DNA from: Megalonaias nervosa
Lineage: Eukaryota; Mollusca; Bivalvia; Unionida; Unionidae
DNA: 64,000 nt
Direction: 5' to 3'
Assembly (NCBI GenBank): GCA_016617855.1
Contig: JAECUM010094212.1
Location: 20,777-84,776, forward strand
The position numbers were made by a program, and so were the translations under genes. Numbering within the stretch: the first letter of the stretch is position 1; each line of letters opens with the position of its first letter. The notes under the pieces were generated by a model, which was given only the letters and a program-made list of their open reading frames with translations, searched no databases and was not told the origin of the DNA. Positions 23,802-33,690 of this stretch are shown here, piece after piece.

Positions 23802-25039
23802 ATGTCGTGTAAGAAACCAGCTACGGGGCTAGGAGTCAAACATTGGACAAACCCTAGACAAGTATTTAAACCCAATGTGAAAAATAATATTGAAACATTA
23901 CCAAACGAATTGCAAGAGAAGATCTACAAGGACATTTGGCAGGGACTTGCCAGGGTCAAATCTCAATTAGTGACTGTAGAACGTTTGTGTCGAGAAATTC
24001 ACAAGAGGAAATTGATAAAAGTCAACAAACAAGTCCGATTTCTCTGGATCAAGGGTGCGTTCGTTCTACTATTTCGCTTTAGACCATTTACATTTGAAGA
24101 TTTTATTGACATTCTTGACCGTTTCCTGGAATGGCAGTGGTCAGAAATTGCTCACTACGTTCATTACTTTTGCTCTAGGAAAAGTGATTGAGGTAAGAGA
24201 AAAGAGGTATAAAAACAGACTACTATGCCACGACCTTTATCATTCGTGATACTAAGATTCCGTGGAAGGAAATCAATGACACTATTCAAATAGTGGAGGA
24301 TTACCAACATCTATTACGAGAACTGTGTCCATTGAATTGGGGTCGACGTGTAGTGTGTGTCTTAGAGACTTGCTTTCTGGGATTTCGTTTACCAGCTGGT
24401 TCTTTGTGGACTCTTTACGAACAGTACCTACTACTCCAAAAAGCATGAAAGTGGTCCCTTTAAATGTACACGAGAGATTCATTCTGCTCAAAGCTTTGCG
24501 CTTTTATCTTGATACTTCTCAACCTCTACGGGAGAACAAGATTCGTCAACTTTTAGGCACCGAAGACGTGTAAGACGACGTGTGTGTAGCTTGTGACTTA
24601 CACCCTCACTGGAAAGATGTACGTGACTGGAAAAGTTGGGGTTTTGAGGCTTGGACAAATGAAGTGGCACACTATGCCCAAGATTTGTAATCCTAAAAAG
24701 TTAAAACGTTCCGTAAAAAAAGTAACTTTCAGACCAGTGTTAGTGACAGTGCCAGAAGAAGAAGAAGTCGTGACCGAGGAAAACCACTCTCTTCAGGACA
24801 GGACCGTGATCGACATCCCCGAAAGGCCATTCCGGGAGGACTCTTGTGTGATTGTGCCAAGGAGTGTAGAGACTCTAAGAACATTACACAGTACCCCTAC
24901 GATTTCACCCCTTGATCACCACAAATGTTGTACAGAGACTTGTTTATATTCCACTTTGATCGTTTTGATATGTCTTTTATTCATGTACTTAACCATTTGG
25001 CTTTTATGTATTTTTGTCTTTCATGTTGTTCACCATTGA
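23802..25039 (+). pseudogene. Helical, tail-anchored protein gene (broken; possible Bcl-2-like)
   Basis: Three open pieces (23802-24191, 24325-24573, 24593-25039) and intervening alternative-frame sequence look like one decayed gene. The body is rich in predicted helix (for example FEDFIDILDRFLEWQWSEIA). A segment around 24333 reads LNWGRRVV, loosely like the NWGR core of a BH1 motif. The last piece ends with a long hydrophobic stretch (about YSTLIVLICLLFMYLTIWLL) near the C terminus, typical of tail anchors. A Bcl-2-like identity would fit its place beside the BIR gene but is weakly supported. The hydrophobic tail is clear. Confidence 0.4.
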
Positions 25040-25046
25040 AGATGAC

Positions 25047-25076
25047 AATAAACCTGTCCTGAGAAAAGTATAAAAA
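25047..25076 (+). promoter_or_regulatory. AATAAA for the upstream gene and TATA box for the ATPase
   Basis: AATAAA (25047-25052) lies eight bases after the stop of the tail-anchored gene. TATAAAAA (25069-25076) lies about 50 bases before the ATPase start codon. This marks a tight gene boundary with ordinary polyadenylation. Confidence 0.6.
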
Positions 25077-25125
25077 CGCTTGTCTTGTCCGTCCTCGTGT
25101 CAAAAATGACATTTCTTACGCTACT

Positions 25126-25854
25126 ATGGCAACCTCTACTATCTCTACTCCCTCTTCCTCCACTGTCAAAGTCATTGACGAACACGTAGATCGGACTAGT
25201 TGGGAGGCCTTGTATCTTCGCCATTCCTTTAACATGCTCATTGCCGGACCGAGTGGTTCCGGTAAAACTGAATTTGTCAAACGTTTGATAGAACATAAAC
25301 ATCATTTGATCGATCGTCCACCTCAACGCATCGTGTGGTGTTACAAAGAGTGGCAATCGGCGTACAGCCTTCTGCGAGAAAGTCAAGGCGATTCCATCGT
25401 CTTTGTGGAAGGCATTCCTGGCGAGGACGACGCGATTGTTTCTGTCCCTAGACAAACTCATTTGATTATTTTTGACGACATGTTAGGAGAAGACGAAAAA
25501 GAAATTAAACTCTGGTTTACGCGCAAAGGGCATCATCGTAATGCCAGTGTCATTTACATCACCCAAAATTGGTTTCAACAAAGTAAAGCCCATCGCACCA
25601 TCAGTCTCAATGCTCATTACGTGGTGTTGTTTAAAAGCCCTAGAGATAAATAGCAAGTACAAGTCTTAGTCAAACAGTTAGGGACGCCTTGGCTGACAAA
25701 TGCGTACGACGATGCCACTCAAACCCCACACGCTTTTTTACTCGTGGATTTAAAACCCACCACTCCCGATTATTTGCGATTTCGTACTCATCTGTTTCAC
25801 CACTGGTGCCAAGACGGAGGGCCTATCGTGTGTACGTCCCCTTCGTCGACTTAA
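25126..25854 (+). pseudogene. FtsK/HerA-type DNA-packaging ATPase, one in-frame stop
   Basis: Walker A is GPSGSGKT (about residues 39-46) and Walker B is HLIIFDDM (about 113-120). A motif containing ITQNWF follows, as in A32-like ATPases of Polintons and large DNA viruses. The enzyme pumps element DNA into capsids. A single TAG at 25651-25653 interrupts the frame. In-frame homologous-looking sequence (VLVKQLGTPWL) continues to a TAA at 25852. The break removes about the last quarter. Confidence 0.92.
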
Positions 25855-25874
25855 TCACAATCACCAACACAATC

Positions 25875-25882
25875 TATATAAA
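25875..25882 (+). promoter_or_regulatory. TATA box of the small basic gene
   Basis: TATATAAA about 40 bases before the ATG at 25921. The spacing fits an RNA polymerase II core promoter. Confidence 0.55.
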
Positions 25883-25920
25883 CCTTCTTTCACTTTGAGT
25901 CTGTCTCACGCATCGTCAAC

Positions 25921-26469
25921 ATGACGTCCCTTCAGTCTCATCTTCACATTAAATTGATTCGTGCCTTGTACTGCATCAGTCGCAAGAAAAATCCATAAAT
26001 ACGTGCTCGTGTCTTAGAATCTAATCTCAAAGAAGTCTTACGATGGTTTACGGTGACGGCACGTCAATTACTGCAAGGCATCATTCAGATATCACATCAA
26101 ACCAAACGTATTTTTGAGAGAAACAAAGGCGCCTTGACGCAACTAGCGAATCCTCGCATCGACACTCAAACCAAAAAGCAAATCATTTTGAAACCTAGAG
26201 GTAGCGGTTCTCTAGGAGGTGTCATCATTCGTTCCCTCTTAAAATGGGATCCTAATGCTCCCAAAGTTCTTCCCAAGAAAAAAGCTCACAAAGTACCTGC
26301 CACCAAAATCAAAGCCCAAGAAAGAACGGGTGTGTAACAGAGTTTACTGGATTTGTCCAAGCAAGAACTGTCCCGATTTAGTCCTTTGCGAACTCCTCCA
26401 CGACGTGTGTTGCCTGTCATCAAGTTGATACGCCGTAAAGACAATCATTTGCGACGCATTCCAGTATAA
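25921..26469 (+). pseudogene. Small basic protein of unknown role, two in-frame stops
   Basis: From the ATG at 25921 the frame is interrupted by a TAA near 25996 and a TAA near 26335, yet continues in register to a final TAA at 26467. The product would be very basic and helical (for example RARVLESNLKEVLRWF), with a Gly-rich turn (PRGSGSLGGVIIRSLL). Its place between the ATPase and the core-like proteins suggests a virion component. I do not recognise the family. The final stop overlaps the TATA box of the next gene. Confidence 0.55.
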
Positions 26470-27062
26470 AAAAGACCGAGGCAAACAATACGGATCAGTG
26501 TTTTCTTGTGCTGCTGCACGCCCAAAGATGTCCCCTCCAAGACGTGAACACCGTTACCATCGTCGTTCTTCTTCGGTCCAAAAAGGAAAAGGAAAACGAA
26601 AAAGACAGTCACGTCATCCTAAGAAACGCTTAGCCAAACATCGACGTCACCCTCAGAAAAGACACACTCGTCCAAGGAAAAGGAGAAGCCACCAAAAGGG
26701 GGGTTTCTTTGGCCCTTTCCTTGAATTTGATAAGATAGCCAATGATTTTGTCACAAGGTTAAAGGACAGGTTCCAAAAGAATAAGATAAAAAGACGCATG
26801 TTGAGCCATGGATGTCAGTGTGTTTTTTGTGTGCACCAAAAGATGTTCCCTCATCGCCGATCTCCTGTCCAGAAACGAAAAAGAAAAGGACAGTTTCGTC
26901 ATGCGAAAAAGCGCTTATCAAAACATAGGCTACACCCCCAGAAAAGACACACTCGTCCAAAGAAAAAGAGGAGCCAACAAAGAGGAGGATTCTTTGGCGA
27001 TTTTGGAAAACATATCGTCACCTTTATGACGAAGTGATAGTCTCCCCAAAAAAGGATAAAAG
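26465..27062 (+). promoter_or_regulatory. Three repeated late-type promoters
   Basis: Each of three tandem basic-protein modules is preceded by a similar core: TATAAAAAAGACCG (26465), GATAAAAAGACGC (26785) and GATAAAAGACCG (27055). About 30 bases later each has an initiator-like TCAGTGT or TTAGTGT, then a T/G-rich leader, then AAAGATG. The promoters were duplicated together with the genes. Confidence 0.6.
26528..27037 (+). CDS. Tandem basic core-like protein, two fused modules
   Basis: An open frame of 169 codons made of two similar halves. Each half starts with a very basic region (Arg, Lys, His), then HPQKRHTRP, then a GGFFG motif and a short hydrophobic tail. The second half begins at its own ATG (26843) behind its own TATA-like box, so these were probably two genes that became one frame when the first stop was lost. 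Arginine-rich short proteins of this kind condense DNA in adenovirus cores (proteins VII and X/mu). A Gly-Gly before a hydrophobic residue resembles an adenain cleavage site, so processing by the element's protease is plausible but unproven. Confidence 0.65.
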   Translation: MSPPRREHRYHRRSSSVQKGKGKRKRQSRHPKKRLAKHRRHPQKRHTRPRKRRSHQKGGFFGPFLEFDKIANDFVTRLKDRFQKNKIKRRMLSHGCQCVFCVHQKMFPHRRSPVQKRKRKGQFRHAKKRLSKHRLHPQKRHTRPKKKRSQQRGGFFGDFGKHIVTFMTK

Positions 27063-27127
27063 ACCGTGTCACAAATCATCGACGTTAGTGTATTGTTTGC
27101 TGTGTGCCCCGTAATCAACAAACAAAG

Positions 27128-27545
27128 ATGTCACCCCGTGAAAGACATTCCTCTTCTACCCCCAAAGGAAAGAAAAGGAAAGGACTGCCACCTCGTTTAG
27201 TCAAACATTGGGACATGTTGTCCGTTCTGTCCAAAGCTCCTCCACCCATGCGAAAAAACTCATTTAAACCGCCTCCAAAAAGATGTCATCGATACGGTGA
27301 GCGAATGTTGTCTGAATGTCTTGAAAGGCACGATACCTTTGACTAAACATCAGAAAAAATGCTTAGGCAAACATCGACACGTTCTTCGCCAAATGGTCCC
27401 AAAGAAAATACCCATTCGTCAAAAGAAAAAGATGTTGGTGCAACGCGGAGGATTTTTTCCCATGTTAGGACTTATTACCGAAGTAGCGAAACCTATATTA
27501 AGTGCGATGGGACATATTATACCCGCCCTAATCCCAAGAAGATAA
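27128..27545 (+). pseudogene. Third basic core-like module, frameshifted
   Basis: It starts MSPRERHSS at the ATG following the third repeated promoter. The basic first part stays in frame to about 27290, and the rest is in another frame, so one frameshift near 27290-27340 breaks it. The end has RGGFFPML followed by an amphipathic, hydrophobic stretch (LITEVAKPILSAMGHIIPAL). That looks membrane-active, like the lytic helix of adenovirus pVI. It is clearly a paralogue of the two upstream modules. Confidence 0.6.
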
Positions 27546-27594
27546 AAGGAGGACACTGGAGTCAAAAGATCTCAGACGTGACCCTTGAAATCTG

Positions 27595-28227
27595 ATGGAA
27601 GGACGAAAACTAGCTTTAGTCCCTTACAAACGATGGATGGAATACCATTGTTGGCAAGAACAACGGACCCCTCATTTACCTCCCAATCCTCATTTGACCG
27701 AGATGTCCCAGTTACAACACGAATTGCAATCGTTGATGGATCGCAGCGATTTGTCAGAAACGGAAAAATCGCAACGGTACGGTCAGTTGTTGCAACGACT
27801 GCAACTCTTTCACCAGAAAGCTTTAGACGAAACAACTCTACCCACTCTGAAAGATTTTAAGGCCCTGATGAAAAGTTCACCACCACCACCACCACCTCCA
27901 ATGGTCAAGACAGAAAGTCCACCACCACTAGTCCCAGTGATCAAGACAGAAAATGAAGAGGAACTTCAAACTCCACCAGAAAAGGTACGCAAGTTAACAA
28001 CACCACCTACATCCAGAATTGGTTGGATTAAAAAGATGATGGCTACTTCTTCTTCCTCAGAAGAGAAAACGAAAGCCAAGACAGAAGTGAAACAAGAACT
28101 GATTACCCCTGTTCAAACACCGTCCTCCTCACCACCTATTGCTCGTCGGACACGCAAAGCATTACAAAAAAAGAAGATATCACAGAAAGACAAGAGTAGC
28201 ATCAGTGAAGATTGGATCACTTATTAA
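27595..28227 (+). CDS. Polinton accessory protein with three SUMO-type motifs
   Basis: An intact frame of 210 codons between the core-like genes and the integrase. The N-terminal third has a helical repeat-like region (PHLTEMSQLQHEL, SETEKSQRYGQLLQRL) resembling a short conserved protein often seen next to Polinton integrases. A proline run (residues ~96-102) leads to a low-complexity C-terminal half with VKTE (104-107), IKTE (116-119) and VKQE (165-168). All three fit the sumoylation consensus. The C terminus is basic. A nuclear role is likely, and the biochemical function is unknown. Confidence 0.65.
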   Translation: MEGRKLALVPYKRWMEYHCWQEQRTPHLPPNPHLTEMSQLQHELQSLMDRSDLSETEKSQRYGQLLQRLQLFHQKALDETTLPTLKDFKALMKSSPPPPPPPMVKTESPPPLVPVIKTENEEELQTPPEKVRKLTTPPTSRIGWIKKMMATSSSSEEKTKAKTEVKQELITPVQTPSSSPPIARRTRKALQKKKISQKDKSSISEDWITY

Positions 28228-28232
28228 AAAAA

Positions 28233-29342
28233 ATGGAGAAGGTGTTAGCCAGCATTTACTACGATCGAGCCCATCCCGCAGGCTACGGAGGAGTTCAGAA
28301 ATTGTATCATGCTACCAAAACACGACTGAAAAGTATCCGTTTACCTCTTGTGCAACGATGGTTACAAGAACAAGCCACGTACAACTTACACAAACCCATT
28401 CGACTAAAATTTTCCAGAAGTCGCACCCAAGTAGAGGGTATCGATCACCAATGGCAAGCCGATTTAGCCGATGTCTCTCATTTGGCCACCTACAATCGTG
28501 GCTACAAATATTTATTTTGTGTCATCGACGTTTTTTCCAAATTTGCTTGGGTCGTACCATTGACTTCCAAATCGAGCAGTGAGTTAGTTCGAGCCCTCCA
28601 ACTGGTGTTGAAACAAAGCGGGCGTCACCCTCCTCGATGGCAAACTGACAAAGGCACCGAATTTCTGAACCAAGCTTTGAAAAAAGAATTAAAGAAACGT
28701 GACATTCATTTTTTCACCACCGAGAATCCCGAAACCAAAGCTAGCATCGTGGAACGTTTTAAACGCACCTTGAAAGAACGCATGTGGAAATATTTTACGC
28801 ATCAACACACTCTCAAGTACATCGACGTCTTGCCACACCTCGTCCAATCGTACAACCAATCTTACCATCGGAGCATTGGGCGTGCCCCCCAAGAAGTGAC
28901 TGCTGACAACGAGGTGGCCGTCTTCGAGCGTCTGTCTGGTACGTCCCCAACAGTGACTGTCCCCAAGAAAGGTGGAGTGTTGGCATCAGGAGATTGGGTA
29001 CGCTTTGGCAAAACCAAACGCACTTTCGACAAAGGTTACTTACCCAACTGGACCACCGAATTGTTTCGTGTCACTGAACAAGTGCATGGCCGTTATCCTC
29101 CTGTCTATAAATTGGAAGACATGAACGGGGAAGTGTTAAAAGGAACGTTTTACTTGCCCGAGTTGCAACGTGTGGCCAAAAATGAAGACGACGTGTACGA
29201 CATAGAAAGCATTCTCGATCAAAGAACTCGTAAAGTGGGAAAACGACGTGTCAAAGAAGTCAAAGTACGTTGGAAAGGATATCCTCCCAGTTTTGACTCT
29301 TGGATCGCCGCTTCACAACTCATTGACTATAAAATGAAGTGA
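28233..29342 (+). CDS. Integrase with chromodomain, intact
   Basis: A complete frame of 369 codons from the ATG at 28233. The retroviral-type rve core has the catalytic Asp in WQADLADV, Asp in QTDKGTEF and Glu in KASIVERFKRTLK. The C-terminal part from about residue 310 is a chromodomain (DVYDIESILDQR, VRWKGYP, FDSW). The enzyme joins element ends to target DNA and makes the 6-bp duplication; the chromodomain may steer it to modified histones. The upstream gene stops only five bases before this ATG and the next frame follows within a few bases, so these genes are tightly packed. This is the best-preserved large enzyme of the element. Confidence 0.95.
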   Translation: MEKVLASIYYDRAHPAGYGGVQKLYHATKTRLKSIRLPLVQRWLQEQATYNLHKPIRLKFSRSRTQVEGIDHQWQADLADVSHLATYNRGYKYLFCVIDVFSKFAWVVPLTSKSSSELVRALQLVLKQSGRHPPRWQTDKGTEFLNQALKKELKKRDIHFFTTENPETKASIVERFKRTLKERMWKYFTHQHTLKYIDVLPHLVQSYNQSYHRSIGRAPQEVTADNEVAVFERLSGTSPTVTVPKKGGVLASGDWVRFGKTKRTFDKGYLPNWTTELFRVTEQVHGRYPPVYKLEDMNGEVLKGTFYLPELQRVAKNEDDVYDIESILDQRTRKVGKRRVKEVKVRWKGYPPSFDSWIAASQLIDYKMK

Positions 29343-29347
29343 CCATT

Positions 29348-29764
29348 ATGCCCTTCAACACTGCCTCAGCTACTGCAGTAACCACTCCTTCCCCCAATTC
29401 TTCTCTGCAAGATCTACAAAAGCAACCCTTGTGGTTGTGGTGTGGAGAACGTGTGCCTAAAATGCAAATAGTCTTTTTCTGCCAAAACTTTGTGGTGTAT
29501 TGTGTCATCCGTGCTGCCATTGCCAATTTGAGTTTGCAACAAGGAGACAAACAATTCTGGACCATTTTACTTAGCAGTTGCATTGGTTACCTTCTTTCCA
29601 ATGCGTCTCTGAAATATTCCTCTAACGGAAACAACAACGGGAGTCTTGTGTCCAATGTTAGTTCTAACAGTCACCCTACCCATCCTCTTTTAGACACTCC
29701 TCTGACTTCCAGTGACTCCTCGGACATTAGAACTGTGGAATTTCGAACAACCAATTTTACTTAA
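29348..29764 (+). CDS. Small membrane protein
   Basis: An open frame of 138 codons. Two hydrophobic segments, around IVFFCQNFVVYCVIRAAI and FWTILLSSCIGYLL, form a likely hairpin in the membrane. A Ser/Asn/Thr-rich tail follows. It begins just after the integrase stop. Its last ~25 bases overlap the apparent start of penton, so the original stop may have been earlier. I do not recognise the family; small two-pass proteins occur in some Polintons. Confidence 0.55.
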   Translation: MPFNTASATAVTTPSPNSSLQDLQKQPLWLWCGERVPKMQIVFFCQNFVVYCVIRAAIANLSLQQGDKQFWTILLSSCIGYLLSNASLKYSSNGNNNGSLVSNVSSNSHPTHPLLDTPLTSSDSSDIRTVEFRTTNFT

Positions 29765-30638
29765 CGTTACCCAGTGACAGTTCCATGGAGGTGTTTCCCA
29801 ATAACACTTTCTGCTGTTTCTCGGCCAGATTACCTCAAACCATCCAATTGGATCACGAAGCCCATTGGGAAGTGGCTTTGTGGAAATGATTCACCCTACA
29901 CAAATCAAAAACATCGTCGAAAATGAAAACACTTTTACGGTAGAAGTTTATGACGAACAAGTGCAACAAGCAATGGATGAACGCGCTAGTGTAGCTGACT
30001 TTATGAAATCACAAGACCCCAAAACTAAACGAACCACTTATCTGTTGAAAATTCCTGCGGGCTTTTATTTTAGTGGCCAACATTTGGTGAACACTATGGC
30101 TGACAGGTTCAATTTCATGTTTGGTAAAGCCTTGGAGAAAGCCAGAAGAAGTGTCACGGTCGAGTACCACAAAATAGCTCGTCGCCTAATGATGAAATTT
30201 TCAGAGGACAAAGTATTGGCCATTACATTTTTTCCTGAATTGTATGACATTTTCGGTGGAGACCCCAAGTTGATCAAGATGAGAAACGAAATACCAGCCA
30301 CGACCGGTAACTTGGATTTTGCGAAATATTTTCGATTCCCCGTAGAAATGAACCAAGGACTGAATTTGATGTTTGTGTACTCCGATGTGGTGGAGTACAA
30401 CGTAGTGGGACACACCTCCGTACCGTTACTGCTTGTCATTCCTTTCAAAGTGGATTCTGCCACGGCTGCTGACGAGGAAGTTGGAAACACCTATCACGTT
30501 CACCGCGAATTTGTACATCCTCACTATTTGCCCGTCAGTAAGTCGTATTTCGACACTGTCAACATTACTATAAAAGGAGATCTGGGGACAAAATATTCCA
30601 TTCACCAAAGGGAAAGTCACAGTGAAACTCCATTTTAG
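29741..30638 (+). pseudogene. Penton (minor capsid protein, single jelly-roll), frameshifted
   Basis: The typical N-terminal signature is present (LTLPSDSSMEVFPNNT, then HWEVAL), followed by EMIHPTQIKNI in the next frame. A one-base loss near 29880 separates these, and another frameshift lies near 29757, before LTLP. The remaining ~250 codons are open to 30638 and include GKALEKARRS, FFPELYDIFGG and HVHREFVHPHYLPV. In Polintons and adintoviruses this protein forms capsid vertices. The start is uncertain; GTG at 29741 aligns with the expected start but is not an ATG. Confidence 0.88.
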
Positions 30639-30667
30639 AAAACGATTACTCTAACTTTTTGTCAGTC

Positions 30668-31075
30668 ATGTATCCTGTGTACCAAGGAGTCGCTCGCCAG
30701 CGAGGACATGGTTTAGGTGACATGCTCAAATCAACCTTTCGTACAGTGTTTCCCGTCTTGAAACCGATGGTGACACGGGGATTGCACGCCTTAAAAGATG
30801 CCACGTTGACGCAAGGTAAAGAATTTCTCCAAAATGTCATCACTGACAAACAAAACTCCAAAGAAGCTTTCTTGAGATCAGGCAAAAATGTCTTGCTTCA
30901 AACGGGCAAAGACATTTTGGGTCGGCGAGAAACTCCTATAAATGTCCTGGGCAATGCTGAGTCAGGGATTCCTGCTTCCCTGACGCCACAGCAAGGACAA
31001 AGCAGAAAAAGACGACGAAAACACCCCTTCAGAGGACTTCACACCCCTACAGCTAGAAAGACAAAGAAAAGATAA
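30668..31075 (+). CDS. pVI-like minor virion protein
   Basis: An intact frame of 135 codons from the ATG at 30668. It starts MYPVYQGVARQRGHGLGDML and continues with an amphipathic helical region (FRTVFPVLKPMVTRGLHALK) and basic C terminus (SRKRRRKH, ARKTKKR). Short proteins with a Gly-rich start, an amphipathic helix and a Lys/Arg-rich end lie between penton and hexon in many Polintons. They are compared with adenovirus pVI. The role would be membrane lysis or capsid stabilisation; this is inferred from position and composition. Confidence 0.7.
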   Translation: MYPVYQGVARQRGHGLGDMLKSTFRTVFPVLKPMVTRGLHALKDATLTQGKEFLQNVITDKQNSKEAFLRSGKNVLLQTGKDILGRRETPINVLGNAESGIPASLTPQQGQSRKRRRKHPFRGLHTPTARKTKKR

Positions 31076-31118
31076 ACTGTCAGAGAGTTAGACGTTTTTG
31101 ATTATTAAAAAAAAGAAA

Positions 31119-32438
31119 ATGATGCACCGAGAGTCTTGTGCTTGTTCCAAGTCGGAACTGGATCTGTTTGCCATGCCACCCACCATGGTGACGATGCAAG
31201 AATCCCAATGGGTCGAATTTCATCCCCTCTCCTCTTTGACGGATTCAGCTCCCATCGAATTTGAAATCAAAGGATAACCCGAAGATTACATCGATTTAAA
31301 TAGCAGTTACTTGGATCTGAAACTGAAAGTGATCAAAACCGACAACACTAATCCGGGAGCCGATGCCAGAGTAGCTCCCGTCAACAATTTCATGCATTCC
31401 TTGTTCAGCGAAGTGGATTTGTACTTAAATAACAAACTGGTCAGCAGCAGTATGGATACTTACCCTTACCGAGCGTACCTAGAAAATCTCTTGACGTTCG
31501 GAAAAGAGGCCAAGAACACTCATCTGGATGCTTGCGTGGTATGGAAACCTTACACCGCAGGTGAAGACACGTTTAACGACACAGCCCTGACAGCCGATGA
31601 CAATCCTCACAATGTGGGTTTTAACAACCGTGGAAGGGAAATCCTGCAAGGTCGTAATTTAGAACTGATGGATCGTTTGCATTTGGACATGTGGTTGCAA
31701 GACAAGTATTTGCTGAACGGAGTGGATATTCGCCTGAGACTCAATCGCAGCAGTGTCGCTTTCCATTTGATGGCTCATGCCAACGAGTACAAAACCATCA
31801 TCCAAGAAGCCAGACTTTACGTGCGTCGTGTAGAAGTGTTACCTAAAGCGGGAAACGACATCAGTCAAACATTGTGCAGATCGACCGCCAAGTATCCGAT
31901 GCGACGTGTAGAAGTGTACACATTCACCATTGCTGCTGTACTCCGATCCAAGATCGAAGGTCATCTGTTCCAAGGACAGTTACCAAAACGTTTAATCGTT
32001 GGCATTGTCAGTAATGCAGCCCTCAACGGAGCCCACGATCAAATTCCTTTCCAGTTTAAGCACTACAGAGTGTCCAAGATCGAAGTCAGTCGCGATGGCA
32101 AGACTTTGTGTACCAGATCCTTCGAACCTAACTTTGCCCGGAAGAATTACTTGAGATCGTACTTGTCCCTGTACGAAGCTACCGGACAACTAGGAACCAA
32201 CACCAGTCACGGTATTTCGTACGAAGATTATGTCGGAGGTTACACTTTGTGGGCCTTTGATTTCACTCCAGACCAAGGCAGCGACGAGGGACATTTCCAC
32301 CCTATAAAATCTGGTCAACTGCGTGGGGAACGTCAGTTTGCAGAAGCTCTCACCGAGACGGCCAACGTCATCTTGTATGCCGAATTCGATAATAGCATAG
32401 AAATCAACTGCTTCAGAGAAGTCATTCTAGACTATTAG
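31119..32438 (+). pseudogene. Hexon (major capsid protein, double jelly-roll), one in-frame stop
   Basis: The frame from ATG 31119 to the stop at 32438 is 439 codons, broken only by TAA at 31275-31277 (codon 53). Typical hexon features follow: LNSSYLDLKLKV, NNFMHSLFSEVDLYLNNKLV, YPYRAYLENLL and a conserved end (NVILYAEFDN). The protein forms the trimeric capsomers of the icosahedral shell. A single nonsense change in an otherwise open frame suggests recent loss of function. Confidence 0.93.
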
Positions 32439-32443
32439 AAACA

Positions 32444-32947
32444 ATGGAAGACTCCTATCTCTCATTGAACAGTAGAGAATCTTTGGACATGGAATGGGAG
32501 GATAGCGTGAAAACAGAACCCCAAGACGAAGACAAAGAGGACGAGGTAGTAAAGTCCAGATGGCCAGAACAAGAACAACATTTAGTGTCCTGTTTTGCCA
32601 AACACCTGGCAAATACAATTACGGAATTGACCAAGAAATATTGTTATGTATATCAAAACGATCATACCAGTCAAATTCAACACGATGAATGTATGATGAT
32701 GAGTCAAGAAGAAAAATTGGACGAGTATCTGGACGACGCTTGGAGTCTCATCTCGGAAGAAGCAGTGTTGCATGAGTGGTATAAAGGCTTGCGTGATCAT
32801 TCCTGCCCACCACTGTCTACTCTAGAGATCTATCGCATCGAATCTCTCTTAGCCCGGAGTGCGGAGACGAAGCGAAGAAACGACTACTTGTCAGATCGTT
32901 TCAAACAAAAAGTCAGAATTGAATTGATGACTTATCATTACCTGTGA
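32444..32947 (+). CDS. Conserved-looking acidic protein between hexon and protease
   Basis: An intact frame of 167 codons starting five bases after the hexon stop. The N-terminal 35 residues are acidic and contain VKTE followed by Pro (residues 22-26), a sumoylation-type motif also seen in the 27595 gene. The rest is helical (YCYVYQNDHTSQIQHDE, RRNDYLSDRFKQKV). I do not recognise the family. Its position in the morphogenesis block suggests a virion or assembly role. Confidence 0.6.
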   Translation: MEDSYLSLNSRESLDMEWEDSVKTEPQDEDKEDEVVKSRWPEQEQHLVSCFAKHLANTITELTKKYCYVYQNDHTSQIQHDECMMMSQEEKLDEYLDDAWSLISEEAVLHEWYKGLRDHSCPPLSTLEIYRIESLLARSAETKRRNDYLSDRFKQKVRIELMTYHYL

Positions 32948-32966
32948 AAAAACAACAAAACAAAAA

Positions 32967-33523
32967 ATGGATACCTGGGAACTTTATTACCCTTTGAACA
33001 ATAGTTCGTATACTGCTTCTTGGAATACTGTCGTGTGCGTTAAAGATAAACTACCCCATCGCAAACCTCAAGACCATCAAGCTTATGTCATCAAAACGGA
33101 CGAAAGTCATCTCCCAGGAACTCACTGGGTTGCCGTCTATTTCCCTCAAGAGGATTGTGTGGAATATTTTGATTTGTATGGATTACTCCCTTTGGAAGAC
33201 GATATCATTGACTTTATGAGAAGAAATGCCCAGACGACACGATGAAAGAATGTGAAATTACAAGGCACAGATTCCATGGTGTGTGGACAATATTGTGTGT
33301 ATTTTCTTCATCAACGCAGTCTTGGATATCCTTTCGAACATTAGTGACTTATTTTGATCGTCACTCTTCTAAAATCGATGAGAAAGTAGATCGATGGTTT
33401 TGTGACCATTATGGTTATTTTTTGTCTTTAGCTAGGAAACGTAGTGTACATCAATGGCCTCATGACATCCATGAATGGAAATCTCACATGATTTCACAAA
33501 GCTGTCAACCTTGTCAAAAATAA
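32967..33523 (+). pseudogene. Adenain-like cysteine protease (broken)
   Basis: The start (DTWELYYPLNNSSY) leads to the catalytic His in GTHWVAVYF and the Asp/Asn region FDLYGL. The nucleophile region (VCGQYCVYFLHQRSLGYP, near 33275-33330) is in another frame and is then followed by tandem stops. The C-terminal rest is open in yet another frame to 33523. The enzyme would mature virion proteins, probably cutting at Gly-Gly sites like those in the core-like proteins. At least two frameshifts inactivate it. Confidence 0.88.
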
Positions 33524-33561
33524 TTTGTTTGATGTTATTGTTACTTGTTGCTTGTTGGTTG

Positions 33562-33567
33562 AATAAA
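33562..33567 (+). terminator. AATAAA polyadenylation signal after protease
   Basis: AATAAA about 40 bases after the last protease-frame stop, followed by a GT-rich stretch (GATGTGTTTTG). This is an ordinary poly(A) signal, unlike the histone-type ends of the genes that follow. Confidence 0.6.
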
Positions 33568-33690
33568 AAATGATGTGTTTTGAAAAACATGTGTCTGTCA
33601 TTTGTTTTCAAAAAAAACTGTCCTCTTTGACTTCTCTCTATCCCTCACCATGACATGAGCTATCATAGCGTTCCGACACTAAAACCGAGA

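Noticed and set aside
19316..33523. Stop-codon reassignment to explain in-frame stops in PolB, ATPase and hexon
   Set aside because: All three stop codons appear and there are frameshifts too, while neighbouring genes use the same codons as real stops. Decay explains it better.
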